Positions 63,829 through 64,000 of a stretch of 64,000 nt of DNA are shown here, in pieces (positions within the stretch are counted from its first letter, which is position 1; each line of letters opens with the position of its first letter). The notes under the pieces are model-generated. The model did not search any database and was not told the origin of the DNA. It worked only from the letters and a program-made list of their open reading frames with translations. The DNA comes from Sanguibacter keddieii. Lineage in GTDB: Bacteria; Actinomycetota; Actinomycetes; Actinomycetales; Actinomycetaceae. The stretch is from the NCBI RefSeq assembly GCF_001064145.1, contig NZ_JVOJ01000032.1:20927-84926 (forward strand). Direction: 5' to 3'. Made by a program: the position numbers and the translations under genes.

Positions 63829-64000
63829 TCTCCATCAATTCCGTCGTCAAGCAGTACTCGCCGTCAGTGCGCATCGGCGAGGTCTCCCTCGACATCCCCA
63901 CGGGCGGCATCACGGCTCTCGTGGGCCCCAACGGCGCGGGCAAGTCCACGATCCTCACCATGATCGGGCGCCTCCTCGGCATCGACGAGGGCACGATCGA
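63825..64000 (+). CDS. Iron ABC transporter ATP-binding protein (cut by the window edge)
   Basis: The first 58 codons of an ABC ATPase of the iron-siderophore type. SINSVVKQYSPSVRIGEVSLDIPTGGITALVGPNGAGKSTILTMIGRLL includes the full Walker A (GPNGAGKST). GTG 63825 overlaps the permease stop by 4 nt, so all three transport genes are translationally coupled. The rest lies beyond the window. Confidence 0.9.
   Translation, partial: MISINSVVKQYSPSVRIGEVSLDIPTGGITALVGPNGAGKSTILTMIGRLLGIDEGTI

Overview
The window is high-GC actinobacterial chromosome, most likely from the Actinomycetaceae (Actinomyces/Schaalia). This rests on the eno-ftsB-DUF501-ppx order, DUF3017 and DUF501 genes, an actinobacterial-type ZTP riboswitch, a DtxR-type iron box and frequent GTG starts. 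It is mostly core metabolism with a surface-glycan region and several unexplained repeat-rich intergenic regions. No phage, plasmid, complete insertion sequence or CRISPR array was found.

Layout. 0-17.3 kb: FKBP isomerase, Bax-inhibitor-1-like membrane protein, a short tRNA with anticodon UAA, ppx, DUF501, an FtsB/DivIC-like protein, eno, a lipoprotein, mfd, pth, an SGNH hydrolase, galK, a 2'-5' RNA ligase-like protein, exonuclease III, folD and glyA (behind a ZTP riboswitch). 17.7-35.8 kb: a surface polysaccharide/phosphoglycan locus with a phosphoglycosyl transferase, a WecG/TagA-like transferase, two paralogous giant secreted proteins with fibrinogen-like YCDxxxxGGGW domains, a flippase, a polymerase/ligase, two GT2 enzymes, a chain-length protein, a CDP-alcohol phosphotransferase and a TagD-like nucleotidyltransferase. 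The six genes from 35.8 down to 29.4 kb overlap by 4-8 nt, indicating one translationally coupled operon.

36-51 kb: purU, a GNAT protein, mdh, a CDF metal exporter, a MerR-ABC exporter module that looks acquired, a truncated ABC-2 permease, pgi, a double-length (eukaryote-like) phosphofructokinase, a dicarboxylate symporter and DUF3017. 51-60 kb: pta-ackA-sirtuin (acetyl-phosphate production plus deacetylation), then an NAD-centred group: NAD-kinase-like and SPFH proteins divergent from an NrtR-like regulator and nadE, with an operator-like palindrome between them. 60.6-64 kb: an iron-uptake ABC operon behind a DtxR-like box, running off the right edge.

The least explained material is intergenic. 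Three convergent gene junctions carry arrays of an ATCCGGATAGG unit at an exact 19-bp period that flips orientation at a constant 18-bp junction. A fourth junction (38.07-38.64 kb) has three arrays of other units with the same 18-bp junction. Three dispersed copies of a ~106-bp element bounded by TCGCACGTAATTC / GAATTACGTGCGA share an internal CAACGTT, and two of them sit beside the arrays. A 13-mer close to CCCCGGCCTCGTC recurs at gene ends and in terminator stems.
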